The notes: generated by a model from the sequence alone, not told the origin. 37,538 nucleotides of DNA from Anaerolineae bacterium (GCA_022820125.1 JAJEGA010000112.1:1-37538), one strand, 5' to 3'. Shown: positions 7,277 through 16,236, counted from the first letter of the stretch. Translations and numbers: made by a program.

Positions 7277-10200
7277 CTAGGGCACGGCGAAGACGACATC
7301 GGTCGCTTGCACGATATTGCCGCCGCGGACGAGCGCCAAACGCAAGACATAGCTGCCCGGGCGCAAGGCATCGGCATGAAGCGACTCCAACTGACCCTGA
7401 ACCACCGAATTTCGATGCGGGTTGCCCAGCGGCGTCCAATCGGCAAACTGACCGCCGCGTATGTAAAAGTGATAGATTTCCGCCTGGCTGGCATCAAAAT
7501 GGGCAGTGCCAATGATTGGGATCAGTCCGCCGACCGTTTGACCGGGCGCCGGCTGCTGAATCTGCAATGCCGCGCCAACGTTGCCGATCGCCTGCCTACG
7601 ATAGACGCCGGGCCAGCAATCCACCGTCGGCAGGTAAGCCAGGCCGTTTTCGCGCGCGTAACGTTCAGCTTCGACAGCGTCATTATGCGATGTCGTAGGC
7701 CCCCCAATGAAGACGAGATTCTGCGCGCCGGCGGCCATCGCCTCTTCCGCGTCTTGCACCGGCACACGGCAGAATTTCGGCGGGACCGGCGGCTTCTCGC
7801 CCGGGCGGACTTGAAACTGAAGGCTCGCGGCTACATCGGGCGGCAAGGGATAAGCCAAGGTCTGAAATACACCGGGCGAGACCTCATGCAAGACCGAGCC
7901 CTGCGTCGGCACTGGGGTCGGATAACGCTGCGCCGGTGGCGGGTATAGCAGATTGCCGGCGCCATCGGGGACGCCGGCGGGCCCATCCAGCGTCCATTCG
8001 TTGATCGTTTCTTGGCAGCGCGTCGAGAACTCGTTCAAGCGGCGCGCATCGCATACTTGCCGCAGCGTCATGCCCGGTGGAGGAATCGGCCGATCATTCC
8101 GCAGCTGTCCGTCGCTGGCGAAGGCGGCCAGCAACTGACGGTCCGCGTATATCCCGGAGAGCACCGTATTCCAGATCGGCGCCGCGCCCGTCAAGCCGGA
8201 AGAATCAATCATGGGCTCGCCATCATTATTGCCCACCCAGACGCCAACGGCGACATTACTTGTATACCCGATCGTCCAATTGTCTTTGACATCATCGGTG
8301 GTGCCGGTCTTAACCGAAGCCGGGATGCCCTCCGTGCGCAGCGGGCTGTAGGCGCCCATCGCCTCCGAGCGCGCCTGGTTGTCGCCCAAAATATCGCTGA
8401 TGACAAAGGCAACGCGCGGATCGAGAACGCGCGCAGCGGCCGCGCCGCGCTGAACCGTTCGCTCGGTGATTTGCCCGGCGGGGCAGCCGTCCTCATATTG
8501 ATACAAGATTTGATCTTCGCTGTTGATCACGCAGAGAATGGAAGTCACCGGCACATATTCGCCCTGATTGGCGAAGACGGCGAAGGCGTTGGTCAGTTCA
8601 ATAAGGGAGACTTCGCCGCCGCCCAAAGTCAAGGACAGTCCGTAGTTTGACGCGTCTTCGTCCAGGGTGCTGATGCCCAGCCGCCGCAGCAGGCTCAGCA
8701 GATAATCCACCCCGACCAGCCGCAGCGTCTGCACTGCCGGGATATTGTAGCTGTTGGCGAGCGCCGCGCGCATCGTCATCGGTCCGTGGAAGGCATTGTC
8801 AAAATTGCGCGGGGAATAGACGGGGGCGCCCGGCAGCGCAATTTGCGTGCGCGTGTCCCAGAGCACACCAATCGTCGACATGCCTCGCTCCAGCGCCGCC
8901 GAATAGGTGAAGGGCTTCATCGTGCTGCCGGGCTGGCGGAAAGCGGTGGTGACATTGACGCTGCCGTCGATCGCCTCATTGTTGTAATCAACGCTGCCGA
9001 CCATCGCGATAATCTCGCCGCTGACCGGCTTGGCGACCACGACGGCGGCGTTGCTGACGTTCTTCGCTTGAAGCTGCGCCACCTGAGCGGCGGCCGCGCG
9101 CTGCGCCAGGCGGTTCACATCCTGATCGAGCGTGGTGTATACACGCAGCCCGCCGGCAGTAATATCTTCCGGGCTATAGCCCAGGCTGCGCATCAGCCGC
9201 TCCAGCTCGCCCTGGGCGTAGACGGTGAAGTGCGGCGCCGTCAACGAGGTGTTGGCGGGCACAAAGGACAAGCCTTCTTGCAGCGCCAGCCTCGCCTGCT
9301 CCTGCGATATGAAACCTTCCTCAACCATTTCGCCCAGCACCTGTCGCCAGCGCTCATCGACCGCGGCTTGCACCGCCGGGTCGGGGTTCAGCGGGTCGAG
9401 CCAGGCGGGCGCCTGGGGCAAACCAGCCAGCATCGCCGCCTCCCCAACGCTTAGCTGATCGACATCTTTGCCAAAGAAAGTCTGCGAGGCAGTCTGCACG
9501 CCGTATGCCAGATTGCCGTAATAAATCTCGTTGAAATACATTTCGAGGATATCTTCTTTGCTCCTCGATTGCGTCAAAACAATCGCCAGCAGAATCTCTT
9601 CGGCTTTGCGCGCGATGCTGCGTTCGGCGCGCTTCTCGAAGTCAAAGAAGATATTGCGCGCCAGTTGCTGTGTGATTGTGCTGCCGCCAGGTATGCTGTC
9701 GCGGTCGGCGGCGCCGAGGTAATTCAAAGCGGCCAGGGCGGTATGACCGACATCAATGCCGATGTTTGTCCTAAAGGAATCATCTTCAATGGCGATGGTC
9801 GCCAGTTTTAGCGCATCGGGGATGCGGTCGTAACTGACGCGCGTGCGCCGTCCCTCGCCGAATGCTTCGTAGAGTTCGTTGCCGTAGCGGTCGTAGATGA
9901 AGGTGCTCTCGAAGCCGCGATAATTGTCAACTTCGGCGATGCGCGCGGTCCACTCGGCTTCAACTTGCGGCAGAAAAGCCATCGCCGCGCCGGCGGAAAG
10001 CAGAGTCACGCTGCCGCAGAAGGTCAAAACCAAGCCCGCCAGCGCCCACAAGCAGCCACAGGGCAAGCCAAGGAAGCGCCGCTTGCGCCCGCGTTTCCGC
10101 GCCAGTCTGATCGAATCGCCCGGCGGACCCGGCAGAATCGCCGCGGGCGACGCCGCAGGATAAGCGCCGGGCTGGTGTGAGACCGCGGGCGCTGGCTCAT

Positions 10201-10525
10201 TCGGCTTTCTCGCCGAGACTGCGGCCGACGCGCGAGCCGCTTCGGCATCAGCCCGCGCTGGCAGAAAGGCGCGCTCTTGGCGCGGCGGCAGCGGGGCCAC
10301 TTGAGCATAAGCGGGCAAGGTGCCCAAGTCTTTGCTGGCGTCGCGCGGGCTCGCCTCATCCAAGGCCGGGACATGCGGCAGCGCAAATGGGGCGCCCGTC
10401 CCGCGCTCCACCTTGACCATCTCGGTGGTCATTGTATCGTCCACCGGCGGACGAGGCTCCAGCCCTTGATCGCCTGAATCCTGATTTTCGGCATTGCTGC
10501 CGCGCAGCTCGCGCTCTTCCCGCAT
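7277..10525 (-). CDS. Bifunctional class A penicillin-binding protein (PBP1-type)
   Basis: This 1082-residue enzyme polymerises and crosslinks peptidoglycan. Residues 1-150 are a long, Pro/Ala-rich, probably disordered cytosolic tail, then one membrane segment (about 153-186). The GT51 transglycosylase follows, with catalytic E247 in AIEDDSF, GGSTITQQLARN (280-291) and the EMYFNEIYYG region (328-337). The transpeptidase has S534-TMK, SYN (592-594) and KTG (739-741), so it is complete. Beyond about 800 there is an extra part ending in an Ig-like domain (LQIQQPAPGQTVGGLIPIIGTA onward), which explains the unusual length. The ATG at 10525 has AGGAAA just upstream. It is divergent from the GT2 gene. 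Presence of a PBP1 argues for a peptidoglycan-containing envelope. Confidence 0.96.
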   Translation of the reverse strand: MREERELRGSNAENQDSGDQGLEPRPPVDDTMTTEMVKVERGTGAPFALPHVPALDEASPRDASKDLGTLPAYAQVAPLPPRQERAFLPARADAEAARASAAVSARKPNEPAPAVSHQPGAYPAASPAAILPGPPGDSIRLARKRGRKRRFLGLPCGCLWALAGLVLTFCGSVTLLSAGAAMAFLPQVEAEWTARIAEVDNYRGFESTFIYDRYGNELYEAFGEGRRTRVSYDRIPDALKLATIAIEDDSFRTNIGIDVGHTALAALNYLGAADRDSIPGGSTITQQLARNIFFDFEKRAERSIARKAEEILLAIVLTQSRSKEDILEMYFNEIYYGNLAYGVQTASQTFFGKDVDQLSVGEAAMLAGLPQAPAWLDPLNPDPAVQAAVDERWRQVLGEMVEEGFISQEQARLALQEGLSFVPANTSLTAPHFTVYAQGELERLMRSLGYSPEDITAGGLRVYTTLDQDVNRLAQRAAAAQVAQLQAKNVSNAAVVVAKPVSGEIIAMVGSVDYNNEAIDGSVNVTTAFRQPGSTMKPFTYSAALERGMSTIGVLWDTRTQIALPGAPVYSPRNFDNAFHGPMTMRAALANSYNIPAVQTLRLVGVDYLLSLLRRLGISTLDEDASNYGLSLTLGGGEVSLIELTNAFAVFANQGEYVPVTSILCVINSEDQILYQYEDGCPAGQITERTVQRGAAAARVLDPRVAFVISDILGDNQARSEAMGAYSPLRTEGIPASVKTGTTDDVKDNWTIGYTSNVAVGVWVGNNDGEPMIDSSGLTGAAPIWNTVLSGIYADRQLLAAFASDGQLRNDRPIPPPGMTLRQVCDARRLNEFSTRCQETINEWTLDGPAGVPDGAGNLLYPPPAQRYPTPVPTQGSVLHEVSPGVFQTLAYPLPPDVAASLQFQVRPGEKPPVPPKFCRVPVQDAEEAMAAGAQNLVFIGGPTTSHNDAVEAERYARENGLAYLPTVDCWPGVYRRQAIGNVGAALQIQQPAPGQTVGGLIPIIGTAHFDASQAEIYHFYIRGGQFADWTPLGNPHRNSVVQGQLESLHADALRPGSYVLRLALVRGGNIVQATDVVFAVP

Positions 10526-10633
10526 GGGTTTCCTATGCTGCTCTCGCGCTTATTCTATCAGAATAGTACGGAGGAGGCGTTCACGCGCAACGCCTCTCCA
10601 CCGAGTGACATACGTTGTCGTTGGCGCGTCATC

Positions 10634-10662
10634 TGGATATGCCGCCGGCTGAATGCTAAAAT
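10634..10662 (+). promoter_or_regulatory. Extended -10 promoter for the GT2 gene
   Basis: TGCTAAAAT at 10654-10662 is an extended -10. TGGATA at 10634-10639 matches the -35 at four of six bases with a 17-base spacer. It lies 27 bases before the ATG at 10690. Confidence 0.4.
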
Positions 10663-10689
10663 GGGCGCGTCAACCCGCGGAGCAATCTT

Positions 10690-11703
10690 ATGAGCATCGC
10701 GCCGGAAACGTCTGCAGGACCCGAATTGGCGCTGTCCGTCGTCATCCCCGTCTTCAATGAAGAAGGCAATATCGAGCGCCTGCATCAAGAACTGACCGAA
10801 GCCTTGACCGCGATCGGACGCGATTATGAAGTCATCGCCATCAATGACGGCAGCCAGGACGGCAGTTACCAGATGCTGAACGCCGTGCAGGCGCGCGACG
10901 AGCGCTGGCACATCATCCACTTCCGGCGCAATTTCGGGCAGACGGCGGCGCTGGCGGCCGGCTTTGACGCGGCTCGTGGCGAGATTGTGGTGACGATTGA
11001 CGCCGACCTGCAGAATGACCCGCGCGATATCCAGCCAATTCTCGACAAATTCAATGAAGGATACGACATCGTCAGCGGCTGGCGGCAAAACCGAAAGGAA
11101 TCGCTATTCTTGCGCCGCATCCCCTCAATGCTGGCGAATCGCATCATCTCGCGCAGCACCGGCATCAAGCTGCATGATTACGGCTGTACGCTGAAAGCCT
11201 ATCATTTTGATGTGGTCAAGGGCGTCCGGCTATATGGCGAGCTGCACCGATTCATTCCGGCTTTGGCTAGCCAGATGGGCGTGCGTGTGACCGAAGTGCC
11301 GGTGAAAGACCGGGCGCGGCGCTGGGGCAGCAGCAAATATGGTTTTGGGCGCACTTTCAAAGTCATCCTTGATTTGATTGTCGTTGTCTTTGTGCTCAGT
11401 TATTTCAACCGGCCGCTTTACGTCTTCGGCGCGGCCGGCTTTCTTGTCGGCGGCATCGGCGCGCTGTTGGGCGCCTACCTTACGGTCTTCAAGCTGCTGA
11501 CGGAGAATAAAATCGGCGATCGGCCCCTGCTGCAATTGGCGGCGCTGCTGATTGTGCTGGGCGTGCAATTCATCAGCACCGGCATCGTCGCCGATATGAT
11601 CATGCGCACTTATCATGAATCGCAGCACAAGCCGATTTACTTCATCCGCGAGCGGCGGCGAAGCGCAGCGGTTGACGAAGCCGCTGAGCGTGAACGGGTT
11701 TAA
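10690..11703 (+). CDS. Family 2 glycosyltransferase with C-terminal membrane segments (polyprenol-phosphate type)
   Basis: This 337-residue GT-A enzyme resembles GtrB/ArnC/DPM1-like proteins, which transfer a sugar from a nucleotide donor to undecaprenyl phosphate. LSVVIPVFNEEGNI (15-28), INDGSQDGS (51-59) and the DxD-type DADLQND (104-110, D104 and D106) form the catalytic domain. RWGSSKYGFGRTFKVI marks its membrane edge. Two hydrophobic segments follow at about 243-270 and 280-306, in the usual arrangement for the family. A polyprenyl diphosphate synthase is encoded nearby (12577-13725), which fits a shared lipid carrier theme. The stop codon overlaps the end of the convergent LppX-like gene by 4 bases. 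Confidence 0.92.
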   Translation: MSIAPETSAGPELALSVVIPVFNEEGNIERLHQELTEALTAIGRDYEVIAINDGSQDGSYQMLNAVQARDERWHIIHFRRNFGQTAALAAGFDAARGEIVVTIDADLQNDPRDIQPILDKFNEGYDIVSGWRQNRKESLFLRRIPSMLANRIISRSTGIKLHDYGCTLKAYHFDVVKGVRLYGELHRFIPALASQMGVRVTEVPVKDRARRWGSSKYGFGRTFKVILDLIVVVFVLSYFNRPLYVFGAAGFLVGGIGALLGAYLTVFKLLTENKIGDRPLLQLAALLIVLGVQFISTGIVADMIMRTYHESQHKPIYFIRERRRSAAVDEAAERERV

Positions 11704-12431
11704 CTGGCGGGCGCGTTGAAGCCGCGCGGCGCGTCATAATCGTAGAACTTGATGTGCCAAACGGATGGATCTTTTCCGCGATCGCGGGCGGTCTCCAGCA
11801 TGAGGATTTCAATCAGCGCCAGGCGCCCGTCTTCGACGGTGATGTACGCGTCGATCTCCACATCGTCTTTAGGATCGATGAAGCCAAAGAGCAGCGCCTC
11901 GACCGCATCGCCGGCGGCAGTCGCCTTGATGCGCCAGGCGGGCTGCTCGTCAACCAGCGCCTCGGCATCGGCGATCTGCGGGGTATTTAGATCCGTCATC
12001 AACTTCTCGATGCCGTCGCCCGGCGCCAGCAAACGTCCCGCATCAAAATCATCAAAGGCGGGCAGCGGAATCCAAGGCGCGCCGCTGGGGAAGCTCAGCC
12101 ACTGGCGATCGCCACGCGCGTAGATATCCATCGCCAGCGGAATGATGAGGCGCAGGCGCGCGCTGATATGCAGTTCATTCGGGCTGATGATTTGCGCGTC
12201 GGCGCTTGCCAGCGTCGCTGGCAGCATGTTGACGCCATCAAAGGTGAGCGCCAGCTGATAGGGTTCGCCGCTCTGCTCAATCGCCAGCCGAAAGCTCTCC
12301 GCCGATTGCAACTGCGCAAGCGCCTCGTCCAGCAAGGTATTTGGCGCCGGCGCCAACTCGTCCTGCGCTTGCGCGACGCCGGTGAGCAAAACAAGCGCGA
12401 CAAGGAAAATCAGCTTAATCCAGTTCTTCAA
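11700..12431 (-). CDS. Exported LppX/LprG-like protein
   Basis: This 243-residue protein starts with a clear signal peptide (KLIFLVALVLLTGVAQA, cleavage likely before QDE). The mature part alternates beta-strands: YQLALTFDGVNML, LHISARLRLIIPLAMDIYARG, QWLSFPSGAPWIPL, then a D/E-rich helix and AYITVEDGRLALIEILML. This pattern suits the LppX_LprAFG/LolA-like half-barrel fold that binds lipids, although no lipobox cysteine is present. The start codon is TTG at 12431 with GAAGG upstream. The domain assignment is by pattern and should be treated as tentative. The 145-base gap to the next gene upstream contains nothing I can identify. Confidence 0.65.
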   Translation of the reverse strand: MKNWIKLIFLVALVLLTGVAQAQDELAPAPNTLLDEALAQLQSAESFRLAIEQSGEPYQLALTFDGVNMLPATLASADAQIISPNELHISARLRLIIPLAMDIYARGDRQWLSFPSGAPWIPLPAFDDFDAGRLLAPGDGIEKLMTDLNTPQIADAEALVDEQPAWRIKATAAGDAVEALLFGFIDPKDDVEIDAYITVEDGRLALIEILMLETARDRGKDPSVWHIKFYDYDAPRGFNAPAS

Positions 12432-12576
12432 TTCAGGACCTTCACCTTCTATTTGAATGACGCAACTAAGAATCTATACGCATCCTGCGGGAGGTCGTCG
12501 CCCGATGCCCAGCCGGCGCCGCAAACGACGGGCCGGCGCGCGGACGTCCAGTTGATCGCGCCGCGATCCGCCGAGG

Positions 12577-13725
12577 CTAAAACTCGCGCTCAATCAGATA
12601 TTCCGCCCATAGCGCGAGCAGCCCGCGGCATTCATTATCGGGCAGCGGCGCCAGCTGCGTCAGCGCCTCATTCACGTACTGACGCGCCATATCACGCGCG
12701 TCGTCTATGACGCCCAGGTCGCGAATCAGCGCCGATACGGCGGCGATATCTTCCGCGCTGGCGGCATCGTCTCCCAGGCTGCGCAGGATGCGCCCCCGCC
12801 CCCGCTCATCCGCTCGCTCCAGCGCCTTGAGCGTCAGCAAGGTGGATTTGCCCTCGCGAATATCAGAGCCAACCGGTTTGCCCAGCTGGCTCGCGTCGCC
12901 GACGATGCCCAGGATGTCATCCTGAATCTGGAAGGCAGCGCCGCAGAGACTGCCGAAGCGGGCGATCGCTTTAACTTCCGGAATGTCGGGCGCGGCCTCA
13001 TCAAGCGCGATTGCGGCGCCGGCTCTTCCAGCGAACTCATAAAGCGCGCCGGTCTTCTTCCAGAGCATGTCGAGGACCGCCTCCTCGCTCAGTTGGCGCG
13101 CCCGGCCCGAATACTGCACATCAAGCGCCTCGCCCTCAACCAGCAGCGGCGTCACCTGGCTCGCCAATTCCTGGCCCAGCCGCAGCACAACTTCCGCCGT
13201 TACGCCGCGCTCAAGATGCGCTTCAAACAACAGCGACCAGGACCAGGCTTGCTGCAAATCGCCGGTGAGCATGGCGATCGTCCGGCCATAGTGCTCGGCA
13301 TCGCTGGCGGACAAGCCATACTCCTCAGCCGCCCGCCGCGCAAAATCGCAGTGAACTGTGGGCTGCCCGCGGCGTGTGCTGTCGCGATCAATCACATCAT
13401 CGTGCACCAGCGTCCAGGTGTGGTAAACCTCGATGGCGGCGGCAACCGGCAGCGCGCGCGCTTCGTCGCCGCCGAGCGCGCCGCAGGAAAGAAGCGCCAT
13501 CGCCGGGCGCAGCGACTTGCCGCCCCGCGTGACGTAGCTGTAGACCGCTTCGCGGATATGCGGCGGGCGGAAGCGCTCGACGAATCGCTCTTGCATCAGA
13601 TAATCCAGCAGCAGCCGCTTGCGGCAATCCACCGCATTCAGCAGCGCGGAGAAGGGTAGTCCGCCAGTCGATTCAGCCATTCTGCGACACGATCCAATCA
13701 GGTGGTCTCGCAGCCATTGTAACAT
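12577..13725 (-). CDS. Polyprenyl diphosphate synthase (trans-isoprenyl type)
   Basis: This enzyme condenses isopentenyl diphosphate with an allylic diphosphate to make geranylgeranyl or longer chains for carotenoids, quinones or carriers. GGKSLRP (68-74) binds the diphosphate, the first aspartate-rich motif is DDVID (109-113) followed by RRGQPT, and the second is QIQDDILGIVGD (266-277), a DDxxG variant common in the family. The KKTG region near 223-226 is present. Length 382 is longer than usual because of about 15 extra residues before MAESTGG; ATG 13680 is an alternative start and neither has a good Shine-Dalgarno sequence. Chain length cannot be read from the sequence by eye. Confidence 0.93.
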   Translation of the reverse strand: MLQWLRDHLIGSCRRMAESTGGLPFSALLNAVDCRKRLLLDYLMQERFVERFRPPHIREAVYSYVTRGGKSLRPAMALLSCGALGGDEARALPVAAAIEVYHTWTLVHDDVIDRDSTRRGQPTVHCDFARRAAEEYGLSASDAEHYGRTIAMLTGDLQQAWSWSLLFEAHLERGVTAEVVLRLGQELASQVTPLLVEGEALDVQYSGRARQLSEEAVLDMLWKKTGALYEFAGRAGAAIALDEAAPDIPEVKAIARFGSLCGAAFQIQDDILGIVGDASQLGKPVGSDIREGKSTLLTLKALERADERGRGRILRSLGDDAASAEDIAAVSALIRDLGVIDDARDMARQYVNEALTQLAPLPDNECRGLLALWAEYLIEREF

Positions 13726-13761
13726 CTCGCTTCGGCGAGCCCAATGCGCACCGGGCCGGGG

Positions 13762-13975
13762 CAGGGCAATCGCATCAAATTAAATTGCGCTGAAAAATAA
13801 CAATTTCCCCTCACATTTCGTAATCTGTAGGGGCGTTTGACCCGCTGTGTCTACGCGCGGCGTGAAACGCCCGCAAATTTTATGTCATATTCAACGGGCG
13901 TATCGGCGATACGCCCCTACATTTTCACAATTTTCGTGGCGAACGGCGCATTATGATTTTGGTGCGATTGCCCTG
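13762..13975 (+). mobile_element. 214-bp MITE-like element, copy A
   Basis: The element begins CAGGGCAATCGCATCAAAT and ends with the inverted copy ATTTTGGTGCGATTGCCCTG (17-18 of 20 bases match). It is flanked on both sides by the same 8 bases, GGCCGGGG (13754-13761 and 13976-13983), a good target-site duplication. Inside are two REP-like hairpins in opposite orientation: GGGCGTTT...AAACGCCC (starting near 13833) and GGGCGTAT...ATACGCCC (near 13900-13915), each with a TGTAGGGGCG/CGCCCCTACA outer edge. It encodes no transposase. Copy B at 16237-16450 is the same length and about 93 percent identical by eye, in inverted orientation. It sits 13 bases past the stop codon of the GH16-like gene. Confidence 0.85.
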
Positions 13976-13988
13976 GGCCGGGGGCGAA

Positions 13989-14738
13989 TCATAAACCCGC
14001 AATTGAAATGTCCTTCAAGTGAAGCGACTGCTCATGCGCGACTTCGAGCAGACCATGACCAAAACGGCCCTGAGGCCTGACGATGGCATACTGATTGTCG
14101 ATCCAGGCGATGAAGCCCAGGGGACCACGCGGAACAGCCCGCGCCCGCAGCACAATATCGCCGTCGATCGCGAAGCTGGCCTCCTCCCGGCGCCACTCAA
14201 TGCTGTAGGTATGAAAGTCCGCCAGCAGAGACGGATCCAGCGCCGCCTCGTTTACGCCGATAGCCGCTTGCCCCAGGGGCCAAAGCGCGTCATAGAGCGG
14301 ACCCAGACGCATGAGCCAAAAGCCGAGCGGCGCAAGCGGCAGCAAGGCGAAAAAGCGCCACTGTTTTGCGTTGAATGTCGCCGCCTTCCAGCCCTCGCCC
14401 GCCACCCCCTTTGCCAGGGCGATATCGTTGGCCTGCCCGCCGAAGAAAAACCAGAGCGCTTGCGGCGGCCGAAAGCCGCGCTCGCCAGGCGCGAAAGCCT
14501 GATTCCAGAAGCCGAAACCAGCCGTGCCCTGGATCTCGCCGCAGGCGCGCGCGCGCAATTCAAGACGCAGCGGCGGCTCATTAACAAAATCGCGCAAATG
14601 CGCGCGGTAGTCGCTGATCTGCGCATCATGATAGACCGAGGCGGCGCCCGGTGGCAGCGTCATGCTGATTTCATCGGCGCCTTGCTGAACGCAACCGCGG
14701 CCGCGCTCAGTCACTTGCCATTGTTTTCGCGGAGGCAT
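13989..14738 (-). CDS. GH16-like / concanavalin-fold protein without the catalytic motif
   Basis: This 249-residue protein of unclear function has a C-terminal half resembling the laminarinase-type jelly roll: LADFHTYSIEWRREEASFAI then DGDIVLRARAVPRGPLGFIAWIDNQYAI. The GH16 catalytic signature ExDxxE is not seen; the GFGFWNQ region stands where it would be expected. A hydrophobic stretch (RFFALLPLAPLGFWLM) lies mid-protein. It could be a sugar-binding protein or an inactive hydrolase. There is no signal peptide. It follows the SH3 lipoprotein gene by 6 bases, so both are likely co-transcribed. The 3' end abuts element A. Confidence 0.6.
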   Translation of the reverse strand: MPPRKQWQVTERGRGCVQQGADEISMTLPPGAASVYHDAQISDYRAHLRDFVNEPPLRLELRARACGEIQGTAGFGFWNQAFAPGERGFRPPQALWFFFGGQANDIALAKGVAGEGWKAATFNAKQWRFFALLPLAPLGFWLMRLGPLYDALWPLGQAAIGVNEAALDPSLLADFHTYSIEWRREEASFAIDGDIVLRARAVPRGPLGFIAWIDNQYAIVRPQGRFGHGLLEVAHEQSLHLKDISIAGL

Positions 14739-14744
14739 TGCGGC

Positions 14745-15911
14745 TCACCTCACGACGAAGTTGCAGCTTTCCTCTTCAAACTCGGTATCGGCGCCCGGTC
14801 CATAAGACGCGTAGCCATCGCTGATGGGATTGCGCCAGGTGACGCGGTAAGTGATGTAATGGGGCCCGGCTTCCAGGGGACCATAAGGCACATACCAGTA
14901 AACGACGTGCTGAGCGCCGCTGCGGGATGGATCGAGCCGATACATGTTGACGTTCTCGATTAGCGCGCCATTAACGCGCAACTCGTGCGTCGCGTTGGTT
15001 ATATGCTGTTGAAGATAACTCTCGGTGCTGGCGAACCAAGCCCAGAAGATCTTGATCGTCGAGCCGGCGGTCAGGTTCGATGGCGCGCCGATGCCGAAGG
15101 CCGGGTCATTGCAGAAGGCGAAGACGTTGACATCAAAGAGCGGCGTCGCGGCGGGCGCTTCGGCCGCTGGCGGCGGGATCGTCGGCGAAGGCCTAGGCGC
15201 TGCCGGCCGAGTGAGAGCGGCCGCGGCGCTGGCGGTCATGTCGGCGCCGACCAGTTCAGTCGCCGTCAAGCGCATGGCATCAACATCGGCGATCGGCACA
15301 TTGATGACGAGAACGCCGTCATCGCCGTCTTCGTTTGCCTGGCCCGCGGCATCGCCCAATTCGATGACGATGCGGGTTTCTTCGCTTATCCGCTGCGCTT
15401 GCGCCTCCGTCGGCTCGGCGGCGGGCGTCGGTTCAACAATCCGAAGCAAAGCCGCGCTCACCCAGCCTTCATCGCCCTCATCTCGCCGAATATGATACCA
15501 ATCTCCTTCGTCGTTCTGCCCGATCACTTGCACGCCGCTTTCGGGCGCCAGCGATTCGCTCACGGCAAATTGAGTGCCCGGCCCCGCGCGCACATTGATG
15601 CGCTGCCGCGCGCGCACGACGCCATAGACAGTCGGCGTCGCGGTTGGGGTGGCGGTTGCGCTGGCGGTCGCGGTCATTGTTGCTGTATTTGTCGCGGAGG
15701 CGGTCGCGGTGGCGGTCGGCGTGAGCGTGGGCATAGCGGTTTTGGAGGGCGTAAAGGTGGGCGTGATGGTCGGCGTTGGGGTCACCGTGGCTGGCAGCAG
15801 CGCTTCGAGGCTGCAACCCGCGAGCAAAGCCGGCAACACCAGCGCGACAATTAGCAGCCGCAGACTGCGCGCGGCCGCACGGCGATCAGTCTTCAGACCG
15901 TTGGCGGGCAA
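14745..15911 (-). CDS. SH3b domain lipoprotein
   Basis: This is a predicted surface lipoprotein of 388 residues. A hydrophobic signal ends in the lipobox LLAGC. A Thr/Pro/Ala repeat linker (TPTPTITPTFTPS and similar) spans the next 55 residues, followed by a bacterial SH3 module (RINVRAGPGTQFAVSESL to WYHIRRDEGDEGWVSAALL). A second Ala/Pro linker leads to a C-terminal beta domain (AFCNDPAFGIGAPSNLTAG to the end) with a Cys near each end, possibly a disulfide. SH3b modules often bind peptidoglycan. TTG 15911 is preferred as start because GGAGGGGAG lies 8 bases upstream; an in-frame TTG at 15935 has no such site. It is upstream of, and probably co-transcribed with, the GH16-like gene. Confidence 0.85.
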   Translation of the reverse strand: MPANGLKTDRRAAARSLRLLIVALVLPALLAGCSLEALLPATVTPTPTITPTFTPSKTAMPTLTPTATATASATNTATMTATASATATPTATPTVYGVVRARQRINVRAGPGTQFAVSESLAPESGVQVIGQNDEGDWYHIRRDEGDEGWVSAALLRIVEPTPAAEPTEAQAQRISEETRIVIELGDAAGQANEDGDDGVLVINVPIADVDAMRLTATELVGADMTASAAAALTRPAAPRPSPTIPPPAAEAPAATPLFDVNVFAFCNDPAFGIGAPSNLTAGSTIKIFWAWFASTESYLQQHITNATHELRVNGALIENVNMYRLDPSRSGAQHVVYWYVPYGPLEAGPHYITYRVTWRNPISDGYASYGPGADTEFEEESCNFVVR

Positions 15912-16061
15912 GTGTGAGGCTCCCCTCCGGTACAAACGCCCGGCTGACTGCGAGGCTTCGAGCCAGCCAACAGCGCCTCTCTGACTAACTATTATAGGGG
16001 AGGTCCTGCAAAGCGCGCAAAGCCCTTGCGCCTCTGCCTGAACGGCGAGGGCATATCACAC

Positions 16062-16090
16062 TTGACTAATGGCGGCGCGCCGATTATTCT
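16062..16090 (+). promoter_or_regulatory. Promoter of tRNA-Arg
   Basis: TTGACT at 16062-16067 and TATTCT at 16085-16090 are spaced by 17 bases. The expected start is around 16097, 7 bases before the mature 5' end of the tRNA. Confidence 0.6.
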
Positions 16091-16103
16091 ATTGTTTGCG
16101 TTA

Positions 16104-16176
16104 GTGCCTGTAGCTCAGTGGATAGAGCACTGGTCTACGGAACCAGGTGTCGGGAGTTCGAATCTCTCCAGGCACG
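16104..16176 (+). tRNA. tRNA-Arg (anticodon ACG)
   Basis: The 73 bases fold as a full cloverleaf: acceptor GTGCCTG/CAGGCAC, D stem GCTC/GAGC, anticodon stem CTGGT/ACCAG with loop CTACGGA (anticodon ACG), variable GTGTC, T stem GGGAG/CTCTC around TTCGAAT and discriminator G. The CCA end is not encoded and must be added. ACG is normally deaminated to ICG by TadA, so this tRNA should read CGU, CGC and CGA. It stands alone between its own promoter and terminator. Confidence 0.96.
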
Positions 16177-16182
16177 ACTTGG

Positions 16183-16212
16183 AAGCCAGCCTGCGGGCTG
16201 GTTTTTCTTTTG
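16183..16212 (+). terminator. Rho-independent terminator of tRNA-Arg
   Basis: CCAGCC (16186-16191), loop TGCG and GGCTGG (16196-16201) form a stem that extends by AAG/TTT pairing, followed by the T tract TTTTTCTTTT. It starts 7 bases after the tRNA. It is the clearest intrinsic terminator in the window. Confidence 0.85.
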
Positions 16213-16236
16213 ACCGTCGCCAATTTCATGATCTCG

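Noticed and set aside
7211..7948. Plus-strand ORF opposite the PBP 3' end
   Set aside because: The PBP motifs are clear on the other strand and the ORF shows only low-complexity Arg/Ala-rich residues.
13847..14080. Small ORF in element A, and its counterpart in element B (16135-16365, minus), sharing about 40 similar residues
   Set aside because: Both derive from the same repeat DNA and start inside the REP loop. Differences are not biased to silent sites as far as I can see, so conservation reflects copy similarity, not a selected protein.
14019..14963. Plus-strand ORF of 314 codons over the GH16-like and SH3 genes
   Set aside because: Antisense to genes with a lipobox, an SH3 module and good ribosome sites; no domain of its own.
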